Shown here: piece by piece, positions 1 through 8,841 of the stretch
Position numbering within the stretch: the first letter of the stretch is position 1
Layout: each line of letters begins with the position of its first letter
Assembly (NCBI GenBank): GCA_019058315.1
Contig: JAHPZH010000003.1
Location: 330,451-394,450, forward strand
Direction: 5' to 3'
DNA: 64,000 nucleotides
Source: Candidatus Helarchaeota archaeon
Lineage (GTDB): Archaea > Asgardarchaeota > Lokiarchaeia > Helarchaeales > RDOG01
Made by a program: the position numbers and the translations under genes
Notes under the pieces: generated by a model
What the model was told of the DNA's origin: nothing
What the model saw: the letters and a program-made list of their open reading frames with translations, nothing else
Database searches by the model: none

Positions 1-1065
1 TTACAGAAACATCTCGATACAGGACCTATTGGGTTTCCCCCTGCTAAATCAGGATCGGATATTCGACTATTAAAAGCTTTCTTTAATCCTAAAGAGGCGG
101 AATTTGCGACTAAATTAAGTTTCTTCCCTTCAAACCTAAAAAGTATTTATAGAAAAACAAAAAAGCAAGGAATGTCCCTTGAGGAAACCAAAGACATGTT
201 AGATAACTTAGTAAAAAAAGGTCTTATTTTTCATGCTGATATTCCCGAAGCTGGTGAAAGATTATATTTAAATGCACCACTTGCCGTCGGATTCTACGAA
301 CTTAATGTTAATAGACTCACAAAAGAAAGAGCTGAAGCTTTCGAGGAATACTTGAATGAAGAATTTATTGATGAATATAATACATCTGGAATTCCTCAAA
401 TACGTACTATACCAATCAACGCCGCCGTTACTAAAGAGAATAAGGTTATGACATATGATGATGTTAGACAACTAATTGAAACGCATAAAGGTCCATACTC
501 GGTACAAGAATGCATCTGTACGCAAGAAAAAGAAATCCTTGGAACGAAATGCAAGCACAGTCTTACAGAAAGATGTCTATCAAATAGCCAAACATCGATT
601 GACCGGGGCGACGCACGCGAACTCAGTAAGGAAGAAATATTTGACCTTCTAAAGAAAGCGGAAGAAGATGGCCTAGTAATTCAACCAGGAAACTTCAAAG
701 AACCTGGATTTTTCTGCTTATGTTGCAGTTGTTGCTGTGGTATTCTTTCTAATGTTAAGAACCTTGACAAACCATCTCAATATTTTGCGACAAATTATTA
801 TTCAGAAGTAGACGCAGATCTATGTTCTGGTTGCGGTACCTGTGCAGATCGTTGCCCAATGGATGCGATAACCATTGAAGATGTCTCAACCATTAATCGC
901 GATCGTTGCATTGGTTGTGGTATATGTGTGCCTTCGTGTCCTGAGGAAGCAATTCATCTCCGAAATAAAGAAGAAATTACTGAGCCTCCAAAAGATTTAA
1001 TGGATTTATGGTTAAAGATTGGAAATAAAAAAGCAGAATTACAAAAAGCAGCAAAAAATCAATAA
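1..1065 (+). CDS. HTH-ferredoxin protein, 5'-truncated by the window edge
   Basis: The reading frame is open from base 1, so the true start lies upstream; the ATG at 172 is internal. The N-terminal part is helical and resembles the winged-helix start of two paralogues in this window (25819-26994 and 41699-42841). The middle holds a CIC pair followed by further cysteines, then an unusual dense block, CLCCSCCCG, and the C-terminus carries two classical CxxCxxCxxxCP motifs of a 2[4Fe-4S] ferredoxin. The three paralogues share this order. A cytoplasmic electron-transfer or redox-sensing role is inferred; the substrate is unknown. It ends 12 bases before the convergent sulfatase stop. Confidence 0.85.
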   Translation, partial: LQKHLDTGPIGFPPAKSGSDIRLLKAFFNPKEAEFATKLSFFPSNLKSIYRKTKKQGMSLEETKDMLDNLVKKGLIFHADIPEAGERLYLNAPLAVGFYELNVNRLTKERAEAFEEYLNEEFIDEYNTSGIPQIRTIPINAAVTKENKVMTYDDVRQLIETHKGPYSVQECICTQEKEILGTKCKHSLTERCLSNSQTSIDRGDARELSKEEIFDLLKKAEEDGLVIQPGNFKEPGFFCLCCSCCCGILSNVKNLDKPSQYFATNYYSEVDADLCSGCGTCADRCPMDAITIEDVSTINRDRCIGCGICVPSCPEEAIHLRNKEEITEPPKDLMDLWLKIGNKKAELQKAAKNQ

Positions 1066-1077
1066 TATTTTTTTTAA

Positions 1078-2373
1078 TCATACTTTCTTTGGGGGCAGAA
1101 TTTTACCCTTAAGAATAGGATCATTCGTATTTTCCAACCAATCATTTAGTCTCTTTCTTAGCTCTTTAGCAATATGATCATAAGCAGGATCATTAATCAA
1201 ATTAGTAATTTCATTAGGATCTTTTTTAAGATCATATAATTCTTCATCCAGTCTTGGTTTTTCATAAATTTCTTTCATAATTTTGTTTATTAATTTCCCC
1301 GTTCGAAGTTGATAAGCCATATCTGCAGGTACCTCAAATGCAGTTTCACACTTTTCAAAATTACGAATAAACTTATAATTCTCCGTCCGAATTCCCCGCA
1401 TTGGATCATATTTATCATGCCAAGTTTTTTCAACAAATATCTCTTTTCGAAATATCTTTTTCTCATTTTTTAGAACAGATAGAAAGCTCTTTCCAGCAAT
1501 ATTTTTTGGTATATCCCCACCAATAAAATCGAGAATAGTCGGGAGTAAATCAATATTACTTATCATACTTTCGATTACTTTTCCTCCAGAAAGCAAGTTT
1601 GATTCAGGAAGAGACATTATAAGAGCAGTTTTTGTTCCAGGATCGTACAATGTACATTTTGCCCTTGGAAAAGGGATTCCATGATCTGTAGTAAAAATAA
1701 ATAGCGTATTATTTTTCAATCCATACGTTTCTAAATTATTAATTATATTACCTATCATCTTATCTACGGAATGTATAGAACCATAAAATTCAGCGAAATC
1801 TTTCCTAACTTCGGGATGATCTGGTAGAAAGGGGGGTATTATAACCTTTTTAGGATCATCGGGGACCCCAAATGGTTCGAACGGAATGTGAACTTCAAAT
1901 GTTCCTATGCATGTATAAAAAGGGTTTTCATCATCTTTATGCTTTAATAAAAATTTTGGAATTTTATCAATTTTGTTCTTGGTATCATACCCTAGAGTAC
2001 TTTTAATATCAAGAAATCTCTTACTTTCATGTTGAACTCCAATTAAATGTGCTGAATATCCATTTTCTTTTAAATACATAGGTAAGGTTTTATTAGTCTT
2101 ATGTAAAGTCCAGTTGTAAATATATTTTGGACCAGGATTAGCTAATCCCATAAGCCCATTTTGATGTGGATATAATGATGTCTGAATACTACCTCGACTA
2201 GGACTACATTGGGGTGCTGTACAAAAATAATTTGTAAATCTTACACCTTCCTTTGCTAATCTATCTAAATTAGGTGTATTTAACGAGTTTGGCATTTGAG
2301 GTGAGTCATAACATCCTATAAGTTGCCCTTGATCATGAGTTATAAATAAAATAATATTAGGTTTTTTTTTCAT
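1078..2373 (-). CDS. Sulfatase-family hydrolase
   Basis: This belongs to the alkaline-phosphatase superfamily of sulfatases. The N-terminal strand KPNIILFITHDQG supplies the first metal aspartate, CSPSR matches the C-x-P-x-R signature whose cysteine is oxidised to formylglycine, and TTDHG supplies the second metal site. No signal peptide is seen, so the enzyme appears cytosolic. The frame stays open to a TTG at 2400, but the ATG at 2373 places the start directly before the conserved domain; ATG 2385 is also possible. The substrate cannot be told from sequence. No formylglycine-generating enzyme is recognisable in the window. Confidence 0.88.
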   Translation of the reverse strand: MKKKPNIILFITHDQGQLIGCYDSPQMPNSLNTPNLDRLAKEGVRFTNYFCTAPQCSPSRGSIQTSLYPHQNGLMGLANPGPKYIYNWTLHKTNKTLPMYLKENGYSAHLIGVQHESKRFLDIKSTLGYDTKNKIDKIPKFLLKHKDDENPFYTCIGTFEVHIPFEPFGVPDDPKKVIIPPFLPDHPEVRKDFAEFYGSIHSVDKMIGNIINNLETYGLKNNTLFIFTTDHGIPFPRAKCTLYDPGTKTALIMSLPESNLLSGGKVIESMISNIDLLPTILDFIGGDIPKNIAGKSFLSVLKNEKKIFRKEIFVEKTWHDKYDPMRGIRTENYKFIRNFEKCETAFEVPADMAYQLRTGKLINKIMKEIYEKPRLDEELYDLKKDPNEITNLINDPAYDHIAKELRKRLNDWLENTNDPILKGKILPPKKV

Positions 2374-2439
2374 ATTCCACAACATAAAGTAGTTTTTCAA
2401 CTTTAATTTAATATCTATTTGATTTGAATTATTAATATA

Positions 2440-2853
2440 CTACCAAAAAGCGGTTTCCATGTCTTTTTCTGGTGCATCCTCAAAGATTTCTTCAATAATT
2501 TCGCCGAAATTATTAAATATGGAAACCTCGCCATCCCAATTTTTAATCTTTTCTCCATATAGTTCGAAAAATTTTGATTCGATTAATTTTAAATATTTTA
2601 TTATTTTTTTTTCTTTACTTTTCAAATCAGATCTTGATATAAATAAAAAATCTCTATCTCCTTGATAAACCATTAGTTGAGAATTTCCCAACACTAATGA
2701 CTTTAGCTCTTTTTCCCCAAGATTCGAAATAAAGTTTTGTATTGCAGAAAAAAATCCCCCAAATAAAACTGCATCAATATTTTCTTCCTTTGACATGTTA
2801 AATAGTGTAATACCCGATGGATCAATTATCCAAATTTCATTAATTACTCTCAT
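2440..2853 (-). CDS. Small longin-fold-like protein, paralogue of 21594-22007
   Basis: The protein has 137 residues, like its paralogue at 21594-22007, and shares with it the opening NEIWII/DEIWII, the block LFGGFFSAI and the ending with EDAPEK...W. The predicted order is beta hairpin, helix, three strands, two helices, which matches longin domains of the trafficking and GTPase-partner type; this is a fold inference. No membrane segment is present. It is divergent from a 7-TM protein gene at 3031, and the paralogue is divergent from a 7-TM gene too, so the two probably act together. Confidence 0.7.
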   Translation of the reverse strand: MRVINEIWIIDPSGITLFNMSKEENIDAVLFGGFFSAIQNFISNLGEKELKSLVLGNSQLMVYQGDRDFLFISRSDLKSKEKKIIKYLKLIESKFFELYGEKIKNWDGEVSIFNNFGEIIEEIFEDAPEKDMETAFW

Positions 2854-2925
2854 CTTGTAAGACTCAATTACCTAGTGAAGAAACCTACTGGGTACTATCT
2901 ATAAACTTTAATCTTTATCGATTAA

Positions 2926-2936
2926 CTTTATAAATA
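2926..2936. promoter_or_regulatory. Candidate TATA box between divergent longin and 7-TM genes
   Basis: CTTTATAAATA lies in the 177-base gap between the divergent starts at 2853 and 3031. It matches an archaeal TATA element and is nearly symmetric, so it could serve either direction. No start site is known. Confidence 0.35.
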
Positions 2937-3030
2937 CTTATATTTGAATCTGATGATTTAATTTAAATATCCAAATTATTATTCGTTTATACCGCGAACT
3001 GTAATAATAAAAAAGAATTGGTCGAGAAAA

Positions 3031-3825
3031 TTGAGTGTAATAAATGCGGCAGAATTAGGAGCGTTATTATTTGAAATTTCAGTATTTGTAATTACTTTTT
3101 CAGTCAGCATGATTCTTTTTTATAGGTATTTCAAAAAAAGAAATAATAATCTCTTAATATTTGCGATGTGTATTTTAGTATTTTCTTTTGCGGCTATTAG
3201 CCAAAGTCTTGATATTCTAATTTTCGACCAAATTCCAAAATATAGTGAAACATCACTAGGCTATAATTTTGCGTTCTTAATGAGTGCATATGCAAATATA
3301 TTACTCGCTTTATTCTTTTTAAGAATCTATGAGAAAGAACATGTGAATCTCATTATTACAATTTATTCCGTTTCTAATATTGTAAATACCACTATTTTAG
3401 TAAGTACTACTTTTCAGAAATCAGCTCATATCTTATATCCCTTACTTCATATCCTTAACTCAACACTATTTGAAAATGCAGAATTATCATTCCCAGAAAT
3501 AGAATTAATAAGAATGATGTGCTTAATTTTACATTTAGCCCTCTCAATGATATTATATATTTATATGACCCAAGCAACGGTGAGATCGTCCAGAAAAGAT
3601 TTAACACTTAAAGTTAGAAGGGGATTTCAACTAATAGCTTCATTTGGGTTATTTTTGTTGATAGCTTTTACCTTTTTTATTATGGATTTCATTTCAGGAG
3701 CTTTATTCCATTGGTGGTATTCACCTTGGCTATATATTGGTTGGACTTCAGCTACTGTTGGAGCCATAATGGCTTATTTGGGGTATATAATGCCGGATTG
3801 GTTGAAAAAACGTTGGGAAGAATAG
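3031..3825 (+). CDS. Seven-transmembrane protein, family A
   Basis: The 264-residue product has seven clear hydrophobic helices with short loops and a short basic tail (PDWLKKRWEE). The start is TTG at 3031. It resembles the 261-residue 7-TM protein at 20596-21381, including the last helix ending in LGYIMPDW versus LGFILPSW. I do not recognise a named family; there is no lysine-retinal site I can assign and no enzymatic motif. Both proteins sit divergent to a small longin-like gene, which suggests a membrane sensor or scaffold working with a cytosolic longin partner. Confidence 0.75.
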   Translation: MSVINAAELGALLFEISVFVITFSVSMILFYRYFKKRNNNLLIFAMCILVFSFAAISQSLDILIFDQIPKYSETSLGYNFAFLMSAYANILLALFFLRIYEKEHVNLIITIYSVSNIVNTTILVSTTFQKSAHILYPLLHILNSTLFENAELSFPEIELIRMMCLILHLALSMILYIYMTQATVRSSRKDLTLKVRRGFQLIASFGLFLLIAFTFFIMDFISGALFHWWYSPWLYIGWTSATVGAIMAYLGYIMPDWLKKRWEE

Positions 3826-3888
3826 TAATTTTGGTAACTATTCACTAATTACTGGATGAAAAATAGTAATTTTATATAATTTAAAGAC

Positions 3889-4392
3889 TTAACTGTAGTA
3901 AGTAGTTGAACTTTTATCGAAATTCTCGACTCTTTCTATTTTTAGATATTTTGCCATTTGATAATCTGGTGGTGCATAAATGATATCAGGGAAATATGCA
4001 CCTATTCCACGTGCAGCCATTACACGTGCAGGATGTTTATCATCAGGAATAATTTCTTTTGTAACATAATCGGTATATTGTCGGCATTCTCGTTCACTAA
4101 GAAAACCCAACGAATGGATATATTCGTGTAATAGTATATGGTATACATATGCCAAAACTATTTCATCATTCATTTCTTTCTTTGTCAATAATACCCTTAG
4201 AGCAGTAGAATTCATCAAAATCATGGTGCCACCAGAGAAAAACATTCCACCTATGAATCCCCTTCCTGAAATTCCCATTTCCACAAGCCCTAGGCTCAGT
4301 CCTGCGCGATGGCGATATAGTGTCTTCTCTACATCACGCTTTACCTTCTCAAATATATCAGGCATTTCTTTTTTTAATTCATCGAGATCCAT
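3889..4392 (-). CDS. Putative zinc metalloprotease of minigluzincin type
   Basis: The 167-residue protein contains HEYIHSLGFLSERE, an HExxH zinc-binding and catalytic motif followed by acidic residues that could supply the third zinc ligand as in gluzincins. The segment before it is hydrophobic and helical, as usual for the active-site helix. The small size and lack of signal peptide recall archaeal minigluzincins, a family of single-domain peptidases. The substrate is unknown. It is convergent with the 7-TM gene at 3031 and has its own ATG at 4392. Confidence 0.6.
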   Translation of the reverse strand: MDLDELKKEMPDIFEKVKRDVEKTLYRHRAGLSLGLVEMGISGRGFIGGMFFSGGTMILMNSTALRVLLTKKEMNDEIVLAYVYHILLHEYIHSLGFLSERECRQYTDYVTKEIIPDDKHPARVMAARGIGAYFPDIIYAPPDYQMAKYLKIERVENFDKSSTTYYS

Positions 4393-4554
4393 AAAGTCTT
4401 CACACCAATTAAATAAAAAAATTAATAGTATTTATTGACTTAGTTTGAGGTTTACCACAATCCAACTAAATATAACAGTTACAATAATTATCTATTATTT
4501 TTAAAAACATGATTTCTCTTAATATTGATTGAGTTCTACGCAAGGTGAGATTGT

Positions 4555-5844
4555 TTGCCATTAGAAATTTATGATAAAAATGAAATTAAGTTACGTTCAA
4601 TTTCTGAAGTATTTAAAGAGTTACCTCCAGAATACAAATTAAAGGATTATCTTCCAATAACTGAAAATTCATTACTGGGATTACGTATTGTGGAGGATTT
4701 TACTGGATATGCAGAAATGAGCGAATCAACAGGAGAGTTCATTAGTAAATTTTTAGATGCTAGGTTCAACGAAACAATTAATTTTTCTAAAGCAGCAAAA
4801 GAAGGTAGAATCCCTAAAGAACGTTTAAAAGAAACAGTAACATTTTGGGGAATTCCGCCTGTAATGGCTATAAGAGGAGACATTAGTGGTGTTTCTTCTA
4901 AAATGATATACGGTCCGAGTAATGATATCACTTTTTGTGCAGTTTCAGACTTGACTAATGAGCTTACATTCCTTTTTAATATTCACACCGAAGAGGGGCT
5001 TTCTGAGGATTATTGGGTTGTTTTTGCTGATGATGAACTGTTCAATCGACGACATATGAAATTAGGTTATAGATTAAGAGAAATTCCTCAGAAAATAGCA
5101 GGTTTGGGACCAGCAGCTGATAAAATTCGAGATATAATGATAGATATTAGAAATGAACGTAATCCACAGTGGAGTGATTCTAGTTATCATATTTGTCTTT
5201 TTTATTTAACTGGTGCTGCTACAATGGGTATGGAATTATCTTCTTATAATGCTTTAGCAGAAATCTGGGATGGTGTAAATGCAGTAAGACATTATGGAAT
5301 GAAAGGACAGCTTTTTGCTTATGAACCTTGGCCTCCTATTCTCAATGTAATGTTTGGGTTAGATAGAGGAATGTGGACTCAGAAATTAACACGAATGCTT
5401 ACAGAAAATCTCCTATTTGTAAATTATTTGGAAAAAGAAACCATTGAATACTTTAAAAAGCATTATTACGAGTCATATGAATATTTTATCAAATTAATTT
5501 CCTACCAACTTCACCAAGGTATACCATTACCTTACCAAACTATGGGATGTATTCCTCCAAAATTTAATAATGAAAAGGGTGTGTGGGAGGAAATTAAATT
5601 TCAATATCCTGAGGGAAAAAGAATTAATTTAATGGAGGATTGTGGTCTATCATTTGAAGAAGCGATTGGAGGCGTTCTTTTAGATGTTGATCATAATTTT
5701 AGAGGTGAAGTAAACCAAGAAAATATAATTTCATTAGGACACGGTCTAAACACAAAATATTTGCGACCAGTGACAGTCAAGACAAAAAAAATAAGGAAGG
5801 TAAAAAAAATCAGAAAAGTCAGAAAGGTAATTAGAAATCTTTGA
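4555..5844 (+). CDS. Uncharacterised protein with strongly basic C-terminal tail
   Basis: I do not recognise this 429-residue protein. The start is TTG at 4555, five bases after the ribosome site AAGGTGA (4543-4549). The body is soluble, aromatic-rich and mixed alpha/beta, with no metal or nucleotide motif that I can name. The last twenty residues are almost entirely Lys, Arg, Ile and Val in a repeating K-K-I-R-K-V pattern, which could bind nucleic acid or membrane phosphate. It stands alone between a convergent protease gene and a GNAT gene. Confidence 0.8.
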   Translation: MPLEIYDKNEIKLRSISEVFKELPPEYKLKDYLPITENSLLGLRIVEDFTGYAEMSESTGEFISKFLDARFNETINFSKAAKEGRIPKERLKETVTFWGIPPVMAIRGDISGVSSKMIYGPSNDITFCAVSDLTNELTFLFNIHTEEGLSEDYWVVFADDELFNRRHMKLGYRLREIPQKIAGLGPAADKIRDIMIDIRNERNPQWSDSSYHICLFYLTGAATMGMELSSYNALAEIWDGVNAVRHYGMKGQLFAYEPWPPILNVMFGLDRGMWTQKLTRMLTENLLFVNYLEKETIEYFKKHYYESYEYFIKLISYQLHQGIPLPYQTMGCIPPKFNNEKGVWEEIKFQYPEGKRINLMEDCGLSFEEAIGGVLLDVDHNFRGEVNQENIISLGHGLNTKYLRPVTVKTKKIRKVKKIRKVRKVIRNL

Positions 5845-5944
5845 CTTTTTAAGTAAAATTCGTATTCGGATACATACTTTTATATGTCCTTTGATATAAA
5901 AATTGATATAACTATATAAAAATGAAATAAAGGAAGGAATTAAA

Positions 5945-6436
5945 ATGACAATAACAATAAGACGCTTCAAGAAAGATGATATAGAAGATGCTAAAAATTT
6001 AATGATTCAGCTTTGTGAGGTAACTGGTGCTGAATTTAACGAAGAAAGATGGCTTTGGGGTATTAAAATGCGCCTATATGACGCATTGAAGAAAAATGGT
6101 ATGTTAGTTGCAAGCGAAGATGGAACAATGGCAGGTCTACTACTTGCAGATATTAATATCGATCCTACTGGTGTAAGTACAGGTTATATTCGATCTGTAA
6201 TTGTAGGTGCTGATTTTAGGAAAAAAGGAATAGGAAAGAAACTTGTTTCAGAAGCTATAAATTATCTCAAAAATATGGATGTTGATACGATTCTAATTAA
6301 TGTAAGAGGGACAACCGAGCATGCAATGAAGTTATATGAGAGTCTAGGATTTCGAGAGTTATATCGCGTAATGGAATATCCCGTACCTAAGAAAAGAATT
6401 GAGAATATGAAGCTTCCCGACTCATACAATCCATGA
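5945..6436 (+). CDS. GNAT-family N-acetyltransferase
   Basis: A 163-residue GNAT fold protein. The acetyl-CoA pyrophosphate loop is visible as FRKKGIGKKL (motif A, R/Q-x-x-G-x-G/A type), preceded by the strand GYIRSVIV and followed by the C-terminal AMKLYESLGF motif typical of this family. The ribosome site AAGGAAGG lies just before the ATG. It resembles the GNAT at 16938-17384, sharing FNEERW/FNEDRW and RKKGIG, so the two are paralogues. The acceptor substrate is unknown. Confidence 0.9.
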   Translation: MTITIRRFKKDDIEDAKNLMIQLCEVTGAEFNEERWLWGIKMRLYDALKKNGMLVASEDGTMAGLLLADINIDPTGVSTGYIRSVIVGADFRKKGIGKKLVSEAINYLKNMDVDTILINVRGTTEHAMKLYESLGFRELYRVMEYPVPKKRIENMKLPDSYNP

Positions 6437-6488
6437 TTTTTCTTATTTATTTTAAATTTTATTGGTTTTTTAAAATTGGTTCTTATTG

Positions 6489-7466
6489 ATGCCAAAGCTT
6501 TATAAAATTACCAAAAATCTTTTTACTTTAACTCCTTCTTCGAATATATACAGCTCTGCAAATGTCAATTTTTTAATTGATAAAAAAATCACTCTTATTG
6601 ATGCTGGAACGAGTAATGACCCAGGACCTAGAAATATTAGGAAAATTTTGAATTCTTTAGGGGTACCTCCTCGAATAGATTTAATATTAATTACTCATTC
6701 TCATGTTGATCATTTTACAGGTGCAAAAAAGCTAAAAAAAGTTTTTAATCCCCAAATTTTTGCCCATTATCTTACAGAACAAGCTATTAAACAATATAGT
6801 GACTTTCGAAATTTGGGAAGCTTTGAATATTGGGAGTTTATTGAAAAAACCTTTCCGATTGTCCGAAAGACTCATTTCATCAAATATCTCATTAGTTTTA
6901 TGTATAGGCGTTCATTTGGGAATTTTGAGGAGTTTCAATTGGATAAAAAGTTAAAAGAAGGGGATGAAATAAATTTAGGCAGTTTTAATTTTAGAATAAT
7001 TTTCACTCCAGGACATAGTCCTGATTCTATTTGTTTATATGAACCTAATAAGAAGATATTATTTTCTGGTGATATGATTCCTTATACACCTTATATCCAT
7101 ACCTCAATTTCTGATTTCAGAAGCTCTATTAAGAAATTGATTAATTTGGATGTTAAATTAGCTATTCGAGGTCACGGAAAGCCTCAAATTTGGCAAGAAG
7201 AGAAGCCTAGATATATGCATTTTTTAAAAGATATGGATATTGCAAAACTTAGAATTCTTAAAATATTAAAATTAAAAGGACCACAAACTGCACATAGAAT
7301 GGCAAATAGTGTTTTTCAGAGAACTCATTTAATCCATAAAACAATTTATACAAACCTAATGAGAGTTTCTGTATTTTGGATATTAAAATATCTAGAAGAA
7401 TTAGAAGAACAAGGAAAAATTAAGAGCCAACTAATAAAGAATAGATTAATTTTTTCCTTGAAGTAA
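6489..7466 (+). CDS. Metallo-beta-lactamase-fold hydrolase
   Basis: The 325-residue protein carries HSHVDHFTG, the H-x-H-x-D-H metal-binding motif, then TPGHSPDS with the next histidine, FSGD with the bridging aspartate and RGHG with the last histidine. It therefore should bind two metals and hydrolyse an ester, thioester or similar bond. The C-terminal ~90 residues form a helical, winged-helix-like extension common in RNase Z/LACTB2-type members. A TTG lies directly before the ATG at 6489; the ATG is chosen. It follows the GNAT gene by 52 bases. Confidence 0.88.
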   Translation: MPKLYKITKNLFTLTPSSNIYSSANVNFLIDKKITLIDAGTSNDPGPRNIRKILNSLGVPPRIDLILITHSHVDHFTGAKKLKKVFNPQIFAHYLTEQAIKQYSDFRNLGSFEYWEFIEKTFPIVRKTHFIKYLISFMYRRSFGNFEEFQLDKKLKEGDEINLGSFNFRIIFTPGHSPDSICLYEPNKKILFSGDMIPYTPYIHTSISDFRSSIKKLINLDVKLAIRGHGKPQIWQEEKPRYMHFLKDMDIAKLRILKILKLKGPQTAHRMANSVFQRTHLIHKTIYTNLMRVSVFWILKYLEELEEQGKIKSQLIKNRLIFSLK

Positions 7467-7605
7467 ATATTACAATCTGAAAAAATAAGATATATAGATG
7501 GGTTTTATCCTAAAAATGAAAATTAGTATCTAAGAAAAAATCCAATAAATTATGTAAATACTTTAAATTCAGCCATTAATTATACAATTCAAGGTGAAAT
7601 AAAAA

Positions 7606-7989
7606 TTGGATTTTAATTTAGATTGGGATTCAATAAAAGAACAAATAAAAGATGCTGTTGAAATAGAAAAAGATGAAGCAAAAAAACTGGTAAAAATCAA
7701 ATTTAAAGGCGATATATCAGATAATCCCATGGTGGGCAAGATGGTCGGTGATGATACGGGGTTACAAGATACATTAACTCAATTTGTCGGAAAGGGCGAA
7801 CAAATTGATTGTGATATTAAATTTCTTGATGCAGAAAATACATTTTTACTTGAAAATTTTAAGGATGAAAAGACAACGAACCAGGTCTATGATTTTTTCA
7901 ACGAGTTGTTCTTTGGTGATTTTCTAAAAAATCTAATGGATCAGATGATGGATGCATTCGGAAATTTAGGAGATTTAATGAAAGAATAA
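7606..7989 (+). CDS. Uncharacterised acidic small protein
   Basis: Not recognised. The 127-residue product starts at TTG 7606 behind the ribosome site AAGGTGA. It is acidic, with two to three predicted strands in the first half, where lysine-rich IKFKGDI stands out, and Met/Phe-rich helices at the end. No cysteine pair, membrane helix or catalytic motif is seen. It is monocistronic and ends at a hairpin terminator. Confidence 0.7.
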   Translation: MDFNLDWDSIKEQIKDAVEIEKDEAKKLVKIKFKGDISDNPMVGKMVGDDTGLQDTLTQFVGKGEQIDCDIKFLDAENTFLLENFKDEKTTNQVYDFFNELFFGDFLKNLMDQMMDAFGNLGDLMKE

Positions 7990-7993
7990 AAAT

Positions 7994-8031
7994 AAAGACT
8001 TATCTTTTAACCGTCTTTTTTATTTTTTTAT
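7994..8031 (+). terminator. Hairpin with U-tract between convergent genes
   Basis: AAAGAC (7994-7999) pairs with GTCTTT (8013-8018) across a 13-base loop and is followed by a T-rich run. It lies in the 52-base gap between convergent genes ending at 7989 and 8042. Confidence 0.45.
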
Positions 8032-8041
8032 ATAATGAGAT

Positions 8042-8662
8042 TTAGTAAAGCCCTTTTAAATCAGACGTTCCAAACTCAAGTAAGTTTCGAAGTTTTTTTA
8101 CTTTTTCTTCGAGTTCAGTAATAGCAGTTTCTAATGTAAGGTATGACTCTCCGAAATTTAGATCTGCTGGATCTAGGTCATCTTTAATACCTTTTAATTC
8201 TTCTAAAAATGTTGTATTATGTTGAATACGCTCTTGGATTTTAGCTATATAATCTTCATTTATTAATTCAGTGCAAGCTCCAATTGTTTCTGCGTCACCT
8301 GCTAGAAATTCTGAATATTTATCGTTTTTTTCGATAAGTTCTGGTTCCCATAGATCTGGCAATCGGTTATCTTTTTTTAATTCATCAATAATTTCAGCAC
8401 TATACATATTTTCTCCTATGAAGCGCAATCCAAGCTCTCCAGTAATCAATATATTAGCTTGGCTATCGTAGACTACTGCGTGCTTTTTTTGGTATTCCAA
8501 ATCTCCGTCATTTACTTGAATAATTTTAGCCAAAATAGTAAAATTTCCGCAACTATATGATTCACCACGATCCATCGCATCTGCTAATAGTTTAATAGTA
8601 TTTTCTTTTTCTAGATCTTGTTCATCATACGTTTCAGGTATTAAGTCCATAAAAAAATTCAT
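8042..8662 (-). CDS. Uncharacterised protein with C-terminal coiled coil
   Basis: Not recognised. The first ~85 residues of this 206-residue protein look like a small beta-rich domain (GNFTILAKIIQV, HAVVYDSQANILITGELG), and the last ~80 form heptad-like helices (TAITELEEKVKKLRNLL) that should make a coiled coil. The protein is acidic and soluble. The ATG at 8662 was chosen; a second ATG four codons later is possible. The gene is convergent with 7606-7989. Confidence 0.7.
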   Translation of the reverse strand: MNFFMDLIPETYDEQDLEKENTIKLLADAMDRGESYSCGNFTILAKIIQVNDGDLEYQKKHAVVYDSQANILITGELGLRFIGENMYSAEIIDELKKDNRLPDLWEPELIEKNDKYSEFLAGDAETIGACTELINEDYIAKIQERIQHNTTFLEELKGIKDDLDPADLNFGESYLTLETAITELEEKVKKLRNLLEFGTSDLKGLY

Positions 8663-8788
8663 CCAAGCTGTTTTTTATGGTTTAGTGCATTCTTAAAAAG
8701 TCAATAATAAAATTCGTGTTATAATATGTATTTCATTGGTTACTTATAAAGGATTATTATCGGTTCTGTTTAAGAATTTCAAACTTGA

Positions 8789-8796
8789 ACCTAGGT
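8789..8796. promoter_or_regulatory. Candidate MerR-type operator ACCTAGGT
   Basis: A perfect 8-base palindrome 46 bases before the MerR-family ATG. CCTAGG cores occur in operators of BmrR-like regulators. The 11-base string CCTAGGTAAAA here (8790-8800) recurs exactly in inverse orientation after the gene (9700-9710). Autoregulation is inferred. Confidence 0.3.
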
Positions 8797-8841
8797 AAAA
8801 CTGCTGTCATTTTTATATTGATATCATAATATTCTTAGTTG

